DNA of 48,556 nt, taken from Pseudoalteromonas sp. 0303. Its GTDB lineage: Bacteria; Pseudomonadota; Gammaproteobacteria; Enterobacterales; Alteromonadaceae. Both the position numbers and the translations under genes were made by a program. Position 1 is the stretch's first letter; each line of letters starts with the position of its first letter. Positions 41,415-48,556 of the stretch are shown here, piece after piece. The notes below the pieces were generated by a model. The model saw nothing but the letters and a program-made list of their open reading frames with translations, searched no databases and had not been told where the DNA came from. The stretch is taken from NCBI RefSeq assembly GCF_013349995.1, contig NZ_JABVXF010000034.1, forward strand, positions 1 to 48,556, read 5' to 3'.

Positions 41415-43557
41415 ACTGTGTTACAAGCCATTTGCTGCCTAGGTCATCAAAGTTCACTTGAATACGTGACTGTGCGCCGCTACCTTCGTAATTGAGTACG
41501 GTTCCTGCGCCGAACTTGGCGTGTAATACGCGTTGTCCTAAGTTAAAGCCGCTATCTTCAAATGCGGCATGTGTTACTGATGGACTAAAGCGACCTGCCG
41601 CGGGTGGTCTTGAAACCTGTGTTTTAATACGAATTTCTTCGATACAGTCTTCTGGCATTTCACGTAAAAAGCGTGATGGGCTGTGGTATTTTTCTTGGCC
41701 GTATAAACGGCGACTTTCTGCGTGGCTAATGTATAGTTTTTCCATCGCGCGAGTCATACCAACATAGCAGAGGCGGCGTTCTTCTTCTAAACGGCCAGAC
41801 TCTTCATTACTTTGTTGCGATGGAAACATGCCCTCTTCAACACCAACCATAAATACCAGTGGGAATTCTAGGCCTTTTGCTGAGTGCAGTGTCATCATTT
41901 GCACCGCGTCTTCGTGCTCGTCAGCTTGACCTTCGCCAGACTCTAGTGAGGTATAAGCCAAAAATCCCTGTAGTGGTGAGCTGAACTCTTCATCTTCAGG
42001 GAGTTCGTATTGACCACAAGCACTGATAAGCTCTTCTAAGTTTTCTACGCGGGCACGGCCTTTTTCACCTTTTTCAGCTTGATACATTGCCATTAACCCT
42101 GAGGTTTGAATGGCGTATTTCGCTTGCTCTTCTAAGGTGAGATCGCTGATTTTATCTTCGATATGCTCAACAAGTTCTAAGAATTTAGTGACGGCACTTG
42201 CTGCACGGCCAGATAGATGCTGCTGCTCTACAATAGCCTTTGCGGCATACCAAAGTGGCAATGATTCATTGCGCGCGCAATCACGGATATGGCTTAGCGT
42301 TTTATCACCAATGCCGCGGGCTGGGGTGTTAATAACGCGCTCGAAAGCAGCATCATCTTGACGGTTACCCACTAAACGTAAATATGAAAGCGCATCTTTG
42401 ATCTCTTGACGTTCGAAGAAGCGCATACCGCCGTAAATACGGTATTTTAAGCCTTCTTGTAGCATTGCTTCCTCGAGTACACGAGATTGCGCATTGTTAC
42501 GGTATAAAATGGCTGCGTCTTGTAATGCATTACCTGCATTTAGCCAGCTACGTAATTTGCTGCTAACAAAGCGCGCTTCATCTAATTCATTAAACGCAGC
42601 GTAAACAGAAATAGGCTCACCATCATTGCCGTCTGTCCACAGGCTTTTGCCCATGCGTTCAGCATTGTTTTTGATCAGCGCATTTGACGCTTTTAATATT
42701 GTTGCCGTTGAACGGTAGTTTTGTTCAAGGCGAATGGTTTCGGCTTCGAAGTCAGTTAAGAAGCGTTTGATATTCTCAATTTTTGCGCCACGCCAGCCAT
42801 AGATACTTTGGTCATCATCACCTACGATCATAATACTGTTGGTGTTACCTGCGAGTAATTTTAACCAAGCGTACTGGATTGTATTGGTATCCTGGAACTC
42901 GTCTACCAGCATGTGGGCAAAACGCTGTTGATAGTGACGTAAAAGAGTAGGGTGATTCTTAAGTACTTCGTAGCAGCGCAGCAGTATTTCTGCAAAGTCG
43001 ACTAAACCTGCACGGTCACAAGCCTCTTGATATGCAGCATAGACTTTCAGCATCATTTGCTCATTAATATCGTAGGCTTGAATGTCTTTAGGACGTAGAC
43101 CTTCATCTTTTTTCGCGCTGATATACCAACCAAATTGTTTTGCTGGCCATTTTTTATCATCGATGTTCATCGCTTTGAGTAAGCGTTTGATCATACGTTG
43201 TTGATCGTCAGAATCTAAGATTTGAAAGCTTTCAGGCAAGTTCGCTTCACGGTGATGGGCGCGTAAAATCCGATGAGATAAGCCGTGGAAGGTACCAATC
43301 CACATACCACCAACCGGTGCTTTTAACGTTTCTTCTACACGGGTACGCATTTCTTTCGCGGCTTTGTTAGTGAAGGTTACCGCAAAGATGCTGTATGCAG
43401 AAGCTTGCTCAACTTGCATGAGCCATGCGATGCGATGAACAAGTACTCGAGTTTTACCAGAACCTGCACCTGCAAGTACCAGCATATTTTGCAATGGGGC
43501 TGCGACTGCATCCCGTTGTTTATCATTTAAGCCATCGAGTAATTCAGAAACGTCCAT
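41392..43557 (-). CDS. uvrD: DNA helicase II UvrD
   Basis: UvrD is a 3'-5' SF1 helicase for nucleotide excision and mismatch repair. The 721-residue protein has Walker A AGAGSGKTR at 29-37, TFTNKAAKEMRTRV (motif Ia), DEFQDTN and GDDDQSIYGWRGA (motifs II/III), and MTLHSAKGLEFPLVFMVG with CYVGMTRAMEKL (motifs V/VI). The C-terminus has the Tudor-like FGAGTVLNYEG segment. It is monodirectional with tmcA. Confidence 0.96.
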   Translation of the reverse strand: MDVSELLDGLNDKQRDAVAAPLQNMLVLAGAGSGKTRVLVHRIAWLMQVEQASAYSIFAVTFTNKAAKEMRTRVEETLKAPVGGMWIGTFHGLSHRILRAHHREANLPESFQILDSDDQQRMIKRLLKAMNIDDKKWPAKQFGWYISAKKDEGLRPKDIQAYDINEQMMLKVYAAYQEACDRAGLVDFAEILLRCYEVLKNHPTLLRHYQQRFAHMLVDEFQDTNTIQYAWLKLLAGNTNSIMIVGDDDQSIYGWRGAKIENIKRFLTDFEAETIRLEQNYRSTATILKASNALIKNNAERMGKSLWTDGNDGEPISVYAAFNELDEARFVSSKLRSWLNAGNALQDAAILYRNNAQSRVLEEAMLQEGLKYRIYGGMRFFERQEIKDALSYLRLVGNRQDDAAFERVINTPARGIGDKTLSHIRDCARNESLPLWYAAKAIVEQQHLSGRAASAVTKFLELVEHIEDKISDLTLEEQAKYAIQTSGLMAMYQAEKGEKGRARVENLEELISACGQYELPEDEEFSSPLQGFLAYTSLESGEGQADEHEDAVQMMTLHSAKGLEFPLVFMVGVEEGMFPSQQSNEESGRLEEERRLCYVGMTRAMEKLYISHAESRRLYGQEKYHSPSRFLREMPEDCIEEIRIKTQVSRPPAAGRFSPSVTHAAFEDSGFNLGQRVLHAKFGAGTVLNYEGSGAQSRIQVNFDDLGSKWLVTQYARLQAL

Positions 43558-43815
43558 CGTTACGCCTTTTCAATCTATAATGGGTGGAGTATAACAGGTG
43601 TTTATGCAAGGCTAAATAAAATACTGTTTTTATAAACAGCTATTTTGGCAAGTTATTAAAATTGTAAATGAAAATTGTGAATTTGACCGATTTTTAGCAA
43701 AAAGAACTAAAATTAAAATAACGCTACTTTTTAACACTTTGATTTGTAAGTCATAATAAGTTGGCATAAAGTGTGATTATAAAAAGTATAATCATTAAAA
43801 ACTACAGAGGTTAGT

Positions 43816-44040
43816 ATGGCAGAGCAAGGTTCTGGCGGTAATGTAATCGCAGCAATATGTAATATCTTTTTTCCTGGTTTAGGACAATTGGTACAAGGTC
43901 GTTTAATGGCGGCTATTGCATTCTTTTTAGCATGGGTTATTAGTGGTGCACTAATTTATGTGGCAGTTGGTTTTATTCTACTGCCAATCGTATACCTATG
44001 GGCGATTATTGATGCTGCGCGCTTCAAATCGCGACTCTAG
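43816..44040 (+). CDS. Small TM2-like membrane protein
   Basis: This 74-residue protein has a hydrophobic stretch with FFPGLGQLVQGRL (a TM2-type GxGxxYxG-like motif), then a long helix pair and a basic tail (ARFKSRL). TM2-like proteins are small membrane proteins of unknown role. The start follows AGAGG. It is a single gene with its own terminator. Confidence 0.75.
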   Translation: MAEQGSGGNVIAAICNIFFPGLGQLVQGRLMAAIAFFLAWVISGALIYVAVGFILLPIVYLWAIIDAARFKSRL

Positions 44041-44057
44041 CTATTTAATTAGCACAA

Positions 44058-44091
44058 ACTCGAGCGCCACTTAGGCGCTCGAGTTGTTTTA
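44058..44091 (+). terminator. Terminator of the TM2-like gene
   Basis: ACTCGAGCGCC and GGCGCTCGAGT form a perfect 11-base stem around ACTTA, followed by TGTTTT. Confidence 0.9.
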
Positions 44092-44161
44092 AGATGACAA
44101 AACTCGCTACGTTTAGCTGCAAACGGTATAATTAGCAGATAATGTATTAAGAGTACCCTCC

Positions 44162-44530
44162 ATGGAATATCAATTTATCCGCGACCCTATTAGCGGCTTA
44201 CGCATTAAAATTTCCTCTGAACACGCCATCATAGGCCGTTGGCTAAACGAAGAAGTCGGAAAAGAAAAAATTGCGATGGTGCAAGCGTTGATCTCTGCTG
44301 TTAAAAGCAGTCATGAGTCTTTAACCTTACAAGGTCAAGAAATTGATTTGATCTTAAGTAAAGACGAAGCGCTGTTCGAAGCACATGCATTACATCAAGA
44401 CAACGAAGATTTAGTTGCTTATCAAGATGATGATTTAATGCTTGAAGAAGAGGGCTTGTGCAGCGGTTGTGGTTTTGAAGACTTTGTCGATTTAATTGAA
44501 TCTTGGCAAGAATTTACACAAAGCCGATAA
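44162..44530 (+). CDS. yacL: YacL family protein (UPF0231)
   Basis: The 122-residue acidic protein matches YacL: MEYQFIRDPISGLRIKIS, then GRWLNEEVGKEKIAM, and a C-terminal CSGCGFEDFVDLIESWQEF. The family is widespread in gammaproteobacteria and of unknown function. It has no signal or membrane segment. The stop codon lies inside the hairpin shared with the convergent peroxiredoxin gene. Confidence 0.85.
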   Translation: MEYQFIRDPISGLRIKISSEHAIIGRWLNEEVGKEKIAMVQALISAVKSSHESLTLQGQEIDLILSKDEALFEAHALHQDNEDLVAYQDDDLMLEEEGLCSGCGFEDFVDLIESWQEFTQSR

Positions 44531-44554
44531 GCAGACACATGTTCTGCTTATCGG
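44524..44554. terminator. Terminator hairpin between yacL and peroxiredoxin genes
   Basis: CCGATAAGCAGA and TCTGCTTATCGG pair perfectly over 12 bases around a 7-base loop and contain the yacL stop. No long T run follows on either strand, but the stem is strong and sits between convergent genes. Confidence 0.7.
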
Positions 44555-44562
44555 TTGCTAAT

Positions 44563-45192
44563 TTATTGCTCACTCACTGATTTAACAGCGGCTAGTAATA
44601 AATCTTCTGTTAAGCGTACTTTGTAATTTGGGTTGGCGTATTGAAAATGAACTAACCCATTTGTATCTATCACGAATACTGCGGGTACTGGCAGTGCTAC
44701 TTTTGGCTCACCTTCTAACGAGACAAAGTTAACCCCAAGCTTATTACGGTAAATCTTTGCTGTTTTGTCATCTAAATAAAATGCTAAACCTAACATTTGC
44801 GCCAAAGTAAGGCTGTCGTCAGAAAGCAATTGATAGCTAGGAGCAGTAATTTTTGTTTCAGCGAGTTTTTCAGGGCTATCTGGTGAAACGGCAATTAGTT
44901 GCGCGTCTAAGCTTGCTAATTCTTTCTCTATTTTTTGCACGCTGGCCAATTGTTTTGAACAATATGGGCACCAGCCACCACGATAAACAATCAGCACGGT
45001 AGTTTTTTCTTTAAAGCGCTCAGCTAGCGAGACGGTTTTACCGTATTGGTCTTTCAATTCAACATTTGGCACCGTTAAGCCAGGTAATAACGGACTAACT
45101 TGCTCTGCTGATTCGGCAATATTGGTTGCAGTTGCAGCGATAACGTGGCTTGATAGTACAAACAGTGCACTAATGAATAGAGATTTAAACAT
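44563..45192 (-). CDS. Exported peroxiredoxin-like (AhpC/TSA) protein
   Basis: A signal peptide (MFKSLFISALFVLSSHVIAA) precedes a thioredoxin-fold protein of the AhpC-TSA type: VPNVELKDQYGKTVSLAERF, then IVYRGGWCPYCSKQLASVQ with Cys75 and Cys78. The C-P-Y-C arrangement is unlike the single peroxidatic Cys of classical peroxiredoxins and resembles the peroxiredoxin-like family with a CXXC pair. It may be a periplasmic thiol peroxidase or thiol-disulfide enzyme. It is a single gene of 209 codons. Confidence 0.82.
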   Translation of the reverse strand: MFKSLFISALFVLSSHVIAATATNIAESAEQVSPLLPGLTVPNVELKDQYGKTVSLAERFKEKTTVLIVYRGGWCPYCSKQLASVQKIEKELASLDAQLIAVSPDSPEKLAETKITAPSYQLLSDDSLTLAQMLGLAFYLDDKTAKIYRNKLGVNFVSLEGEPKVALPVPAVFVIDTNGLVHFQYANPNYKVRLTEDLLLAAVKSVSEQ

Positions 45193-45325
45193 GGGCTTCC
45201 TCGGTTATTTTTATCAACTGCAAAGATGACCTGATTGTTACGGGATTTATTTCATCTTTACCTACATCAAACTCAAATTTAACTGTAGTATATAGGCAAA
45301 TAAAAAATGCAAGTTGGGATAAAGA

Positions 45326-45946
45326 ATGTCTGCTAATTTACAAAAACTCGTTGTTATGCTCGAGATGCAAAATGCGATGAATACCAAAGTTCATGAGCAA
45401 TGGTTTAGCCAAGGTTTTGAATGGTATCGTGCAATTTGGGTTGAGTGTGCTGAAATGCTGGATCACTACGGTTGGAAGTGGTGGAAGAAACAAACCCCAG
45501 ATACAGAACAAGTTATTTTAGAGTTAGTTGATATTTTCCATTTTGGTTTATCTTTACGCATTGATGGTGAAACCAGCTATGAGCAGTTAGCTGCGCAACT
45601 TGAAGCTGAGTTAAGTGCGCCAGTTCAAGCCGATGACTTTAAACAAACACTCGAATTATTAGCCGCGTCAGCAGTCGCTGAAAAGAGTTTTAATGCCGCT
45701 GCATTTGCAGGTTGTATGGCGCAAATCGGTATGGATATCGATGATTTATACCGTGGCTACGTTGGTAAAAACACCTTGAATTTCTTCCGCCAAGATCATG
45801 GTTACAAAGAAGGTAGTTATATCAAGGTATGGAATGGCCAAGAAGATAACGAGCACTTAGTTGAAGTGGTAAAAAGCCTAGATACAGAGCATGCAGATTT
45901 TGCAAAACTTGTATACCAAGGCTTAGAGCAGCGTTACCCGAAGTAA
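45326..45946 (+). CDS. Dimeric dUTP diphosphatase (dUTPase_2 family)
   Basis: The 206-residue protein is all-helical and matches the MazG-like dimeric dUTPases: MLEMQNAMNTKVHEQWFSQ, EWYRAIWVECAEMLDHYGWKWWK with the E-x-x-E type metal ligands, and ILELVDIFHFGLSL. It hydrolyses dUTP to dUMP, keeping uracil out of DNA and supplying dTMP synthesis. It is the plus-strand neighbour of the convergent yrfG gene, with no gap between stops. Confidence 0.88.
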   Translation: MSANLQKLVVMLEMQNAMNTKVHEQWFSQGFEWYRAIWVECAEMLDHYGWKWWKKQTPDTEQVILELVDIFHFGLSLRIDGETSYEQLAAQLEAELSAPVQADDFKQTLELLAASAVAEKSFNAAAFAGCMAQIGMDIDDLYRGYVGKNTLNFFRQDHGYKEGSYIKVWNGQEDNEHLVEVVKSLDTEHADFAKLVYQGLEQRYPK

Positions 45947-46603
45947 TCATTCAACGGGTATAAGCTCGCGAAAATCGATGGTTGATAAAAAGCCATCGAA
46001 CTGCTTATGCGGTTGCTGACTATCAGGGTTGGCAACCGCAAGTATATGACCAATACCAAACTCTTTTGCTGCATCTAGCACGGCAGGGCTGTCATCCACA
46101 AATAAAGTCCGTTCCTTATCAAACTGCCATTCTTGATGTACTTGTTGCCATAATGGTTGATGCTCTTTACTCACGCCATATTGATGAGTTGAGATCACCC
46201 CATCTAAGTAATTATCGATAGCAGTATGTTCAAACTTTAACATGGCACAATCTGGGTGCGCGTTAGTAAGCATGATCAATTGTTTGCCTGCTTTTCTAAG
46301 CTCAGTTAAAAACGGCGGAACATCTTCACGAATTCTGATTAAATGTTGAATGTCGCGTTTTAACGCCATAATTGGTAAATCAAGTTGTTGTTGCCAATAA
46401 TCTAAGCAGTACCAATTAATTTGTCCGTGAACTTGTTGATAACGATGTAAAATGTCAGCTTTTGCTTCGTCTAAGCTGATTTTATGTTTACGCGCATATT
46501 GCTCGGGAATAACGGTTAGCCAAAAGTAATTATCGTAATGCAAATCGAGTAGGGTGCCATCCATATCTAACAACACAGTATCGATTTTTGACCAATTTAA
46601 CAT
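45947..46603 (-). CDS. yrfG: GMP/IMP nucleotidase YrfG (HAD family)
   Basis: The protein is a HAD phosphatase: DMDGTLLDLHYDN (nucleophile Asp13), LIMLTNAHPD (motif II), a Lys in SKEHQPLW and the DDSPAVLDAA acidic motif. It matches E. coli YrfG, which removes phosphate from GMP and IMP. I start at ATG 46603 (MLNWSKI) rather than a TTG two codons earlier. It is divergent from nudE, as in the enteric yrfG-nudE neighbourhood. Confidence 0.92.
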   Translation of the reverse strand: MLNWSKIDTVLLDMDGTLLDLHYDNYFWLTVIPEQYARKHKISLDEAKADILHRYQQVHGQINWYCLDYWQQQLDLPIMALKRDIQHLIRIREDVPPFLTELRKAGKQLIMLTNAHPDCAMLKFEHTAIDNYLDGVISTHQYGVSKEHQPLWQQVHQEWQFDKERTLFVDDSPAVLDAAKEFGIGHILAVANPDSQQPHKQFDGFLSTIDFRELIPVE

Positions 46604-46658
46604 AGGCAATTCACTTTAAAAGATTTATGATGAGCATAACTGCCATGATAGCAAATTA

Positions 46659-47237
46659 ATGCCAATGACACAGAAAAAGCATCCTACACCACCGCAAATT
46701 TTGTCTAATGAAGTTGTCGCTAAAAGTCGACTATTTACTGTTGAATCTCTCGAATTGAAGTTCTCAAATGATGAGCAAAGGCAATACGAAAGAATTCGTG
46801 GCGGTGGCAGAGGGGCTGTTATGATTGTGCCAGTAACGGCCGATAACGAACTGTTATTAGTGCGAGAATATTGTGCAGGCACCAATGATTATCAGTTGGG
46901 TTTTCCAAAGGGCCTGATTGACCCAGGCGAAACACCACAGCAAGCCGCAGACCGTGAGCTTAAAGAAGAAGTTGGTTTTGGTGCTAAGCATTTCGCTGAA
47001 CTTAAAAAAGTCAGCATGGCGCCGAGTTACTTTAATGCCACTATGCATATTTTATATGCTGAAGATCTCTACCCTGAAACCTTACCTGGTGATGAGCCTG
47101 AACCGCTTGTCGTTGTAAAATGGCCAATAAGTGATTGGCAATCATTATTGCAACAAGAAGACTTTACTGAAGCACGAAGTGTCGCAGCTTTGCTATTATT
47201 AACAAAGTACTTAGAGTCGGGAGCGGGCAATGAATGA
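46659..47237 (+). CDS. nudE: ADP compounds hydrolase NudE
   Basis: The 192-residue Nudix protein has the full box GLIDPGETPQQAADRE plus LKEEVGF (residues 85-107). It hydrolyses ADP-ribose, NADH, diadenosine polyphosphates and related compounds. An upstream RGGGRGAVMIVPV segment is also typical of NudE. It overlaps cysQ by eight bases, so the two are in one operon. Confidence 0.93.
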   Translation: MPMTQKKHPTPPQILSNEVVAKSRLFTVESLELKFSNDEQRQYERIRGGGRGAVMIVPVTADNELLLVREYCAGTNDYQLGFPKGLIDPGETPQQAADRELKEEVGFGAKHFAELKKVSMAPSYFNATMHILYAEDLYPETLPGDEPEPLVVVKWPISDWQSLLQQEDFTEARSVAALLLLTKYLESGAGNE

Positions 47238-48027
47238 TTTTTTAGAACCGTGTATTCGGTTAGCTGAGCAAGCAGGCGATGCCATTATGGCCATTTATCA
47301 GCAGGATGATATTGGTGCTGAGCAAAAGTCAGATCATACTCCGGTCACCAAGGCTGACTTAGCATCGAACGATGTATTAATGGCTGGTTTGAAAGCCATA
47401 GCCCCTGATATTCCAATTATGTCAGAAGAAACACCCATTCCGGCGCTGGCAGACAGAAAAGATTGGCACCGTTATTGGCTGCTTGATCCTATGGATGGTA
47501 CTGGGGAGTTTATTCTCGAAAGCGGTGATTTTGCAGTTAATATCGCGTTAGTTGAAAATAATCGCCCTGTGCTGGGTGTTATTCATTGGCCAGCGAAACA
47601 AGTGACTTATTTTGCAAGCTATCAAAATGGCGCATTTAAACGTGAAAATGGCCAAGATCAGCAAATTTCGGTAGCAACACCCGATAACTTAACCTTAGCT
47701 GTAAGCCGCAGACAAAAAATTGAAGCGGTCAGTCAGTATTTAAATACTCAGTTTGCGACGGTGGCATTAGGCTCATGTTCATTAAAGGCTTGTATCATCG
47801 CAGAGGGTAAAGCTGATTGTTTTTTACGTATCGGGCCAACGGGTGAGTGGGATACTGGAGCGTCACAAGTGATTGTAGAAGAAGCTGGTGGCTGTATTAC
47901 CGATGCCGAATTCAACCCGTTAACTTACAATCAACGAGAAAGCACAGAAAACCCTGACTTTATTGTGATGGGTCACCCTGATTGGGAGTGGCAAAAAATG
48001 ATTAGTCCTCATCAGCGTGCTTTCTAG
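47230..48027 (+). CDS. cysQ: 3'(2'),5'-bisphosphate nucleotidase CysQ
   Basis: CysQ removes the 3'-phosphate from PAP, a by-product of sulfate assimilation. The 265-residue protein has the Li-sensitive phosphatase motifs MSEETP (metal-binding Glu), WLLDPMDGTGEF with Asp86 and Asp89, and WDTGASQVIVEEAGG. Length and order match the family. It is second in the nudE operon. Confidence 0.94.
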   Translation: MNDFLEPCIRLAEQAGDAIMAIYQQDDIGAEQKSDHTPVTKADLASNDVLMAGLKAIAPDIPIMSEETPIPALADRKDWHRYWLLDPMDGTGEFILESGDFAVNIALVENNRPVLGVIHWPAKQVTYFASYQNGAFKRENGQDQQISVATPDNLTLAVSRRQKIEAVSQYLNTQFATVALGSCSLKACIIAEGKADCFLRIGPTGEWDTGASQVIVEEAGGCITDAEFNPLTYNQRESTENPDFIVMGHPDWEWQKMISPHQRAF

Positions 48028-48079
48028 CTTTGTTTTGTGTGCTTTTTGTTCGTTTGAGTTAAATTTGTCACTATAACCC

Positions 48080-48107
48080 TTGATTTCTAATCTTATTGCT
48101 ATATGAT
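48080..48107 (+). promoter_or_regulatory. Promoter of the initiator tRNA array
   Basis: TTGATT (48080-48085) and TATGAT (48102-48107) are spaced 16 bases apart, followed by AGCGCTC, a GC-rich discriminator typical of stable-RNA promoters under stringent control. It lies about 58 bases before the first tRNA-like unit. Confidence 0.65.
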
Positions 48108-48165
48108 AGCGCTCTCTCTGAAACAGGGCAGCAATAACATGCTTATGTTACTCAGAGATTACAGG

Positions 48166-48254
48166 CGCGGGATGGAGCAGAATGATAAATCATTCGTCGG
48201 ACTCGCTAATACCTGAAGTCGAAGGTCGTCGGTTTAAATCCGGCTTCTGGGACT
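48166..48254 (+). pseudogene. Degenerate initiator tRNA-like unit
   Basis: The first 15 bases (CGCGGGATGGAGCAG) are identical to the initiator tRNA gene, and GAAGGTCGTCGGTT with AAATCCGGCT later matches its variable and T arms. The D-arm is replaced by the palindrome AATGAT-AA-ATCATT, the anticodon stem no longer pairs, and the 3' end reads TTCTGGGACT with no CCA. It cannot fold as a tRNA. Confidence 0.75.
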
Positions 48255-48267
48255 CTAAACATACAGG

Positions 48268-48341
<74 letters not shown>

Positions 48342-48344
<3 letters not shown>

Positions 48345-48361
48345 ATCTTTATAAAGATTGG
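48342..48361 (+). repeat. Palindrome overlapping the tRNA CCA end
   Basis: A perfect 20-base palindrome begins within the CCA of the tRNA gene. A similar but different hairpin, CCAATTC-TTT-GAATTGG, follows the next CCA at 48420-48436. No T run follows either one; they may guide 3' processing. Confidence 0.6.
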
Positions 48362-48379
48362 TGTAATGTTGGAACTATA

Positions 48380-48422
48380 AAGGTCGTCGGTTCACTCTTC
48401 ACCTTCACAGCTCCCGCAACCA
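48380..48422 (+). pseudogene. 3' fragment of an initiator tRNA gene
   Basis: AAGGTCGTCGGTTCA (48380-48394) and GCTCCCGCAACCA (48410-48422) are identical to the intact gene's 3' half, but the six bases between them are replaced by 15 unrelated bases and the 5' half is missing. Confidence 0.75.
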
Positions 48423-48483
48423 ATTCTTTGAATTGGCTGACTTCTTAAATTAAGTGGGAAGTAAAATAAACTTAATATTCAGG

Positions 48484-48556
<73 letters not shown>

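Overview
The window looks like the chromosome of a marine gammaproteobacterium of the Alteromonadales, most likely Pseudoalteromonas or a close relative. The support is AT-rich coding DNA, a nudE-cysQ pair facing yrfG, an uvrD-tmcA pair, a YggN-type DUF2884 protein, a YacL protein, a FagA-fumC pair under a Fur box, and a GbpA-type chitin-binding protein behind a cyclic di-GMP riboswitch. The genus is inferred from gene content, not from a marker gene.

Layout. 1-411 is non-coding and resembles an interspersed repeat. 416-6489 is a PspA-centred envelope cluster: lipoprotein, tandem DUF350 membrane protein, membrane-bound aminopropyltransferase, two identical palindromes in front of DUF2170 and PspA, a terminator, DUF2491, a small two-domain ribbon-helix-helix-like protein and a short membrane protein. 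6482-9583 (minus) has twin Cys-rich lipoproteins, Fur-controlled fagA-fumC and a small unknown gene. 9767-13367 has a DUF938 methyltransferase, a DUF482 acyltransferase, an exported alpha/beta hydrolase and an Lrp/AsnC regulator. The regulator is divergent from a PrnB/IDO-like dioxygenase and a kynureninase-like enzyme (13481-15765). 15778-17460 has an MBL hydrolase, a DUF4124 protein and two tRNA-Ser genes.

17461-25408 carries a nested hairpin, a 46-residue basic protein, a frameshifted YegS-like lipid kinase, an EamA transporter divergent from a MocR regulator, a DUF2884 protein, glutathione peroxidase, AzlCD and a cytochrome b561-like protein. 25409-26490 is a decayed IS4-family element whose catalytic Glu codon has become a stop. 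26510-33605 has a metzincin-type protease and an RND pump pair. 33735-34501 is the riboswitch and a GbpA-like protein without its LPMO domain. 34655-37201 has oligopeptidase B and a small unknown protein. 37342-43557 (minus) is uvrD-tmcA-solute-binding protein-CheW with an inserted CZB domain. 43816-48027 is housekeeping. The window ends in a partly decayed array of initiator tRNA genes.

Most notable: (1) the PspA-aminopropyltransferase cluster, with paired operators and a candidate built-in repressor; (2) the riboswitch-linked, LPMO-less GbpA; (3) the CheW-CZB protein beside an orphan solute-binding protein; (4) the Lrp-linked PrnB-like dioxygenase and kynureninase pair.
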